From Acholoe squamosa (lineage: Eukaryota; Annelida; Polychaeta; Phyllodocida; Polynoidae), in NCBI GenBank assembly GCA_949317995.1, contig OX439041.1, positions 16,833,501 to 16,897,500 of the forward strand: a DNA stretch of 64,000 nucleotides, given 5' to 3'. The notes under the pieces are model-generated. The model searched no databases, was not told the origin of the DNA, and was given only the letters and a program-made list of their open reading frames with translations. Shown here one piece after another: positions 59,174 to 64,000 of this stretch (its first letter is position 1; each line of letters opens with the position of its first letter). Position numbers and translations under genes: made by a program.

Positions 59174-61121
59174 ATGGCTTTCCGAGATGGTTTACCAACA
59201 GTTTTGTTAGTGGTAATATTGGCTTTGTCATTTACAAATATTTGTCAAGCTGCAAAGATCCTCTGTGTTGGTTATCAGTTTAGATCACATCAATTGATGC
59301 TGCATACTGTGGCTGAAGGTTTGAAAGAACACGGACATGACATATATACCATATACAGTGACCGTATGCAGGTACCTAAGGGACTTGAGGAGAAGGGATT
59401 TAGGGTATGATATTTTATCTGTATTTTTAGGAACTTATTTAGAGCCTGCTGCATTGAAGGTTGCCAAGTGGATTGATGTTATTAGAAGTCCTCTAACCTT
59501 TACCAAAATTGCTTGAAATAACACATATGTGACATGTACTGGGAGAAGGGGTCTTAAAGCCCCCCTGCACTAATCCCCCTTTTCGCAGATCATGCCACAT
59601 ATATAGATATCTCATACATTTACATAGATTCCCTTCTCTTGTAAGTTCATGACAAAACTAGTAATTGGATAACCCATTTATTTGCTAGGGAAAGAAAGCT
59701 TGTTGGTATGTTTTTTTGTATATATACATATCGAGCTGCCTGTCTTATGGATGTCCACATGTACATACGATGTCCATATGTGACATGCAGTAGTCTGAAT
59801 GTCACATATGGATTTCCATATGCATCTTAGGTCTGTATTGTTTTGTACTAATTCAATACCTTTTAACGTAGGGAAAAACAGGACCCAGATATTTGGTAGA
59901 GCCATTTGGCAGCTAAGAAAAGCATTGTAAGGATTGTACCACACCAGCTGGCGGCATCATCATGGCCACAAATGACAATGCAAGGGGGGGCACTTGACAG
60001 CATTCTTGGTTTTTCAGGCATGTTCTCAACTTCTTCTCAAATGCAGCTCTGAGGGATTGGATTGATATGGATAATGACCTGGTACTCACTAAAGCCATTG
60101 CTGATTAAGAATTTGATCTTGTTCTTATTTACAATTCACCCATAGGTCATTACCTGGCATTTATATGTCTAAAATTCAACCTTCCATTTGCTGTGGTACC
60201 AAGCAGCCATGATATGGAATTGACAAGGTCTCCAATCCTGCCATCATTTATTCCTAGTGAGTTCTCAGAGTTGACAGATGACATGACATTCTCTGAGAGA
60301 CTTCTGAACACTTTTCATGCACTGTTAATAAGAAGTCCCCCTGTGAATCAATTCCCATGTAAAATAGATACCACATTGCTTAACAACTATTCAAAAGACA
60401 TAAAACTGACAACTAAACACTTGTTAGAGTATCCTGCTCCAATCATGCCGAATGTCAATAACCTTTAATGTGTAAACCTAGAGAAAAACCCTCTACATAC
60501 ATTGAATCACTTATTGCTCACTCTGAGGGTTTAATCGTAGTTTCATTTGGGTCTTTCATTGCTGATTTTCCGGATGATCTCGCTCGTAAGTTCCTGAAAG
60601 CATTTGGTGAAATGAAGGAATTTGTGATTTGGAGGTTTAATGGTAACTATTCTGGGGATATTCCTGCTAATGTTAAGTTGATGGAATGGTTGCCACAGAA
60701 TGACTTACTCGCTCATCCAAAGGCAAAACTCTTCATCACCCATCCAGATTATAATGGTCAATATGAATCTGTTTACCATGGCATCCCAATGTTGGCATTC
60801 CCATGCTTTTCAGAACAACCTCACAATGCTGTGAGAATGATCAAACATGGCTATGGCCTGAGGGCTGACATAAAGACATTCCCTTCTAACAGGCTTTTGA
60901 GGAAAATGAAGGAGATAATTAAAAATCCATCCTACAAAGAGAAAACAGAGAAAGCAAGAATTTTGAAGGGTGCTCAAATGGATGCTCAACAGAAGGCAAC
61001 ATATTGGATTGAGCATGCCCTAAAGTTTAGTGGAGATCACCTTAAGAGTCATGGACTCAACACACCATGGTATTCATTCTACATGATAGATATACTTCAG
61101 AAGTGTGAGTCACCCATTTAA
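59174..61121 (+). pseudogene. UDP-glycosyltransferase, copy C (pseudogene)
   Basis: Exon 1 (59174-59404, 77 codons) is intact: MAFRDGLPTVLL signal peptide, FRSHQLMLHTVAEG with the catalytic His, donor GTATGA. Exon 2 (about 59934-61121) is damaged. Its acceptor is no longer an obvious CAG. The first part has frameshifts and lost about 30 bp (59980-60030), a TAA follows near 60106, and another shift and small deletion lie around 60405-60480. The rest is open (VSFGSFIADFPDD, WLPQNDLLAHPKAKLF). The signature is altered: THPDYNGQYES stands where copy B has THAGNNGQYES. The frame ends IDILQKCESPI at 61121, without the C-terminal membrane helix. Intron about 530 bp. Not functional as a whole enzyme. 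Confidence 0.9.
59528..59592. repeat. Dispersed 70-bp repeat, copy 2
   Basis: Matches 10795-10865 in the same orientation. It lies in the short intron of UGT C. Confidence 0.6.
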
Positions 61122-63683
61122 GTAAACACAGTGCATGCTATGCAGCTGAATACTACAGCCTACTTAGATTATGTCTTATAATCAAATCTGTATCAGTAAA
61201 AGTTCAGTTTTTCTTGGGAGGGGGGCATCAATCCCCATCAATCTATGTAGGGTTCATGTTTTCATCATTGTTCCATGTACTCTAAAACCTCCTCAGCTAT
61301 GGTTTGAGTAAAGGTTTTCATGGCTATAATCAAGGTCCATCTTAATAGACACTCAAGTGCATCCAGTTATACTCTTACATATTAGCCAGCCAAGCGTAGC
61401 ACTATATCTTCCTGTGCCCCGTCAGAACAACTCTCTGCTTATTTTACCATCAGGCACAAACTGATTAATAACATAGCCTAATATACTTGTGGGTGCATGA
61501 TTGCATGAGCAGAATGTACATTGTTTTGATGTAGTCTATCTGCTGAGCGGATACATTTGCAATAGATTGATTTTAACTGATTATCATTTGTAGAATTTAT
61601 TTTTGATTATTACTTTCATATGGTGTAACCAACACAATTATAAATAAACGTGTCACCAGAAGTTTCCATCTGTCACCAGAAGTTTCCAGAATTCTTAACA
61701 ATAGCTCTCCTATAAATTACAGAATATATGAGTGAAGAATTGTGCCCCCCCCGAGGGAAATGTCAGGACTATATACCGCTGAGACTCTAGGATCTACCAA
61801 ATGGCTTTGCACATTGTAGTGCATTAAAGACAAACGCTGCCCAGTACACAGAAGCCACCTGGTGGCAGAAATTAGAACTCATCGGTTATACGATTTTAAT
61901 GATTTTCCCCACCCTAACTGGACCACTTTACCTGTACATATTTTTTTCAGATCATTTCTGATCACTGTAGTTACACTGGAGACATTTATATGCCATTTGT
62001 ATTCCCATAAGACCCTATAGTTAAGGGGAAATTAATATTTTTGAAAAAAATCACAACTTTTTCATTTCTACCGTGACCCCCTATTTTTCTTTTTTCAAAA
62101 TGTTTGTATAGATGTCCTCTTTCTATCCAGAGGATCTTGTAGAAATATCAGCAGAGGGTCAGTATTTATGATAATTGATATGAAAAATAGGTTTTACCAT
62201 TTATCACTCAATGTGTTCTTCTGTAAAAGTAAGCACTGTGACATAGGGATTTTTTTTTGCACTTTCTTATTGTTGATATATCAAACTAATGTAATCCAGA
62301 GTTATTTGAGATTATCAGCAGCGGAACCCGATCTTGGCATCTGCTAGCATTTGTCTTTAAATTTGATAGCACAGAAAAAAAACTCCGAAATCCATTATAT
62401 ACCACTGTTTTTATTTCAGTCGTTTTGAATAACCATTGACAGGCATAACATCACAATATGTGCAGGCATGAAAGATACTTCGAAGTGGTCATAACTATCT
62501 CAAGCATTTGTTCTTTATTACACAGTTAGATCTAGGTGGCCACTGACACACACCATGTATTTAACCAACATTTAATAGTCCTTGGGCCCAAATGAGCTTC
62601 CAATACCTGAATACCAATCCTAGATAGTAAACCAGGCAATGTCTTTTTTTTTTGATTACTACCTGTCTTAGGAACCCAAATGTCGAGAATGACCTTTCTG
62701 TGTGATGCTGCCACCTGGTGTTGGATATTGGTAGTATTACCATTGGCTAGTCAATAATGCTTTGCATCTTGCAGGATCCCGAGGCTGAGCTGGGCAGCCC
62801 AAAGGTCTAGCAATGTGCTTTGGGGACTTTGTTATGTCCTAAAACCATTGTCAGGTTTGCTATACAACATTGGTACCGAAAGGTATCTGGGCCCAAGGAC
62901 ATAAGTGGAGGGCAGGTACAGTACAGCAAGGGCTGACCTGTACTTTTAGGCAGCCCGGGTATTCAGGCACCTCAGGCTTGTAAAACAGGCTGCCCTGTAT
63001 TTAAAGGCAGCCCAGTTCTTCACCGGGGACTTATGTCCGGCAAATTCTTTAAAAAAATTCGCAAATTACATTCATTAAAAGGTACAGTGAGTTATGGCAC
63101 TATAAGATATGAACTGTACATACTTTCCAGCCTGTGCTCTGTTTTTCAACCACAGTTTTCTATTTTTATTCGACACAAGCTTACTGCATTTATCACAATT
63201 ATCTTATTAAGGGGGAAATCCATTTGTATACACATTAATTGTTACATATTGATCCATGTAATAAAATTCAACACTAACTTAATTGGTTGTTCCAGATTGC
63301 TCGTTTCATTTCAAAGCATTATATGCAACCAGCCAAGTTTCTTCATAATGCATTTAGACCTCGTTTTCCATTTTTAACATGATAGAAATGTGATAACTAT
63401 GGCACCACAGTCTTCCTTAGTAGTACAGTGCTGTAGTTCTTAGTTTAACTCTCATCAATACTGAACTTCAATCATCTTTCTTTTTTTCAGAAGAAAATTG
63501 CCTGGGCCAAAAAGGATTACCCAGTAATTTTTAGAAACTGAGCTAAAGAAAATAAATGATTTTAGACTGATGAATGTCTCCCATTATAATTAAATTGGCT
63601 CTGGCTGTGTGGATAAAGTATTCCAAATAAAAATTCATTTTAAAAAAAGACACCTTTAAAACCAAAACCTTTGTTGATAATTT
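61122..63683. other. Intergenic DNA, no gene seen
   Basis: Includes a small inverted-end segment at 62898-63040 (GGACATAAGT and ACTTATGTCC) with GGCAGCCC-rich interior, perhaps a MITE. The 3' UTR of the copper-transporter gene probably occupies the last few hundred bases. Confidence 0.45.
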
Positions 63684-63888
63684 CTATATGCAGTGATCAT
63701 GCGAGTCCACTGACTCATCTCCCTGGTCCCACCTAAAGATGAAATAACCGAGTCCGAAGCCAACCACGACTGTCAAACATAGCCATAGGTTAAAGGTCAT
63801 GAAGACCAACATAAGGAGGTAGGAAAGCCCCATCTGTACCATGTGTAGCAGCGTCTGTATCACGTGACTGCAGCTACACATCCTCTGT
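63684..63888 (-). CDS. SLC31A1-like: CTR1/SLC31-type copper transporter, last coding exon (partial gene)
   Basis: The exon opens after TTTCAG at 63889 and reads QRMCSCSHVIQTLLHMVQ, then GLSYLLMLVFMTFN. This carries the Met-x-x-x-Met of TM2 that lines the copper pore, and GFGLG, the GxxxG of TM3 used for trimer packing. The tail ends SHDHCI, close to the family's C-terminal HCH-like copper-binding end. CTR proteins import Cu(I) at the plasma membrane as trimers. Upstream exons, with the Met-rich N terminus and TM1, lie beyond the window. The exon phase (one base completing the first codon) is typical. Identification is firm; choice between SLC31A1 and SLC31A2 orthology is less so. Confidence 0.9.
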
Positions 63889-64000
63889 CTGAAATTAAAG
63901 GGGAAAAACAGGATTCATCAAAAGCGAATAGAATTCTATGGTAAGGACCACAGGCTGAAACAACATAGTATATGAGGCTACTGATGGAATATGTCGGATG

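Overview
This is animal nuclear DNA: GT-AG introns, multi-exon genes, non-LTR retrotransposons, tRNA-derived SINEs, palindromic MITEs and minisatellites. The gene content (a Reeler/DOMON/cytochrome b561 protein, a cluster of duplicated UDP-glycosyltransferases, a CTR-type copper transporter) and the density of invertebrate-type mobile elements point to a marine invertebrate, most likely a lancelet (Branchiostoma). The species call is inference.

Layout. 60-12119 (minus) is a complete ferric-chelate-reductase-1-like gene. I could thread it as 15 phase-consistent exons giving 642 codons plus stop, with signal peptide, Reeler, Thr-rich linker, DOMON, cytochrome b561 core with all four haem histidines, and a final membrane helix. 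12577-14075 is a TIR element packed with short tandem repeats; an inverted second copy lies at about 50700-52221. 15.6-19.2 kb holds MITEs, tRNA-like SINE pieces and a CAACATTGA-type inverted-repeat pair. Three UGT copies on the plus strand follow: A (19733-21530, pseudogene), B (36225-43850, two exons, nearly intact, one stop just before the membrane anchor) and C (59174-61121, pseudogene).

Between UGT A and B lies a minus-strand retrotransposon block. It contains a decayed LINE (endonuclease plus reverse transcriptase, 22864-26350), an SGNH-hydrolase-like ORF (26907-27616), a nearly intact two-ORF LINE (27818 to about 32940) and the remains of another LINE ORF1 (33138-34249). Both LINE ORF1 proteins end in a NADAR (YbiA-like) domain, the family that removes ADP-ribose from nucleic acid in bacteria. 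I consider this the most interesting signal in the window.

From 43.9 to 59 kb the DNA is mostly repeats: a 92-bp minisatellite, a remnant of a DFE-motif exonuclease-like ORF, and a roughly 6-kb insertion (53055-59001) with matching inverted ends just upstream of UGT C, whose probable empty site is visible upstream of UGT A. The right end (63684-63888, minus) is the last coding exon of a CTR1/SLC31-type copper transporter. The two outer genes concern iron/copper redox and uptake, and the UGTs concern conjugation of small lipophilic compounds; nothing suggests co-regulation.
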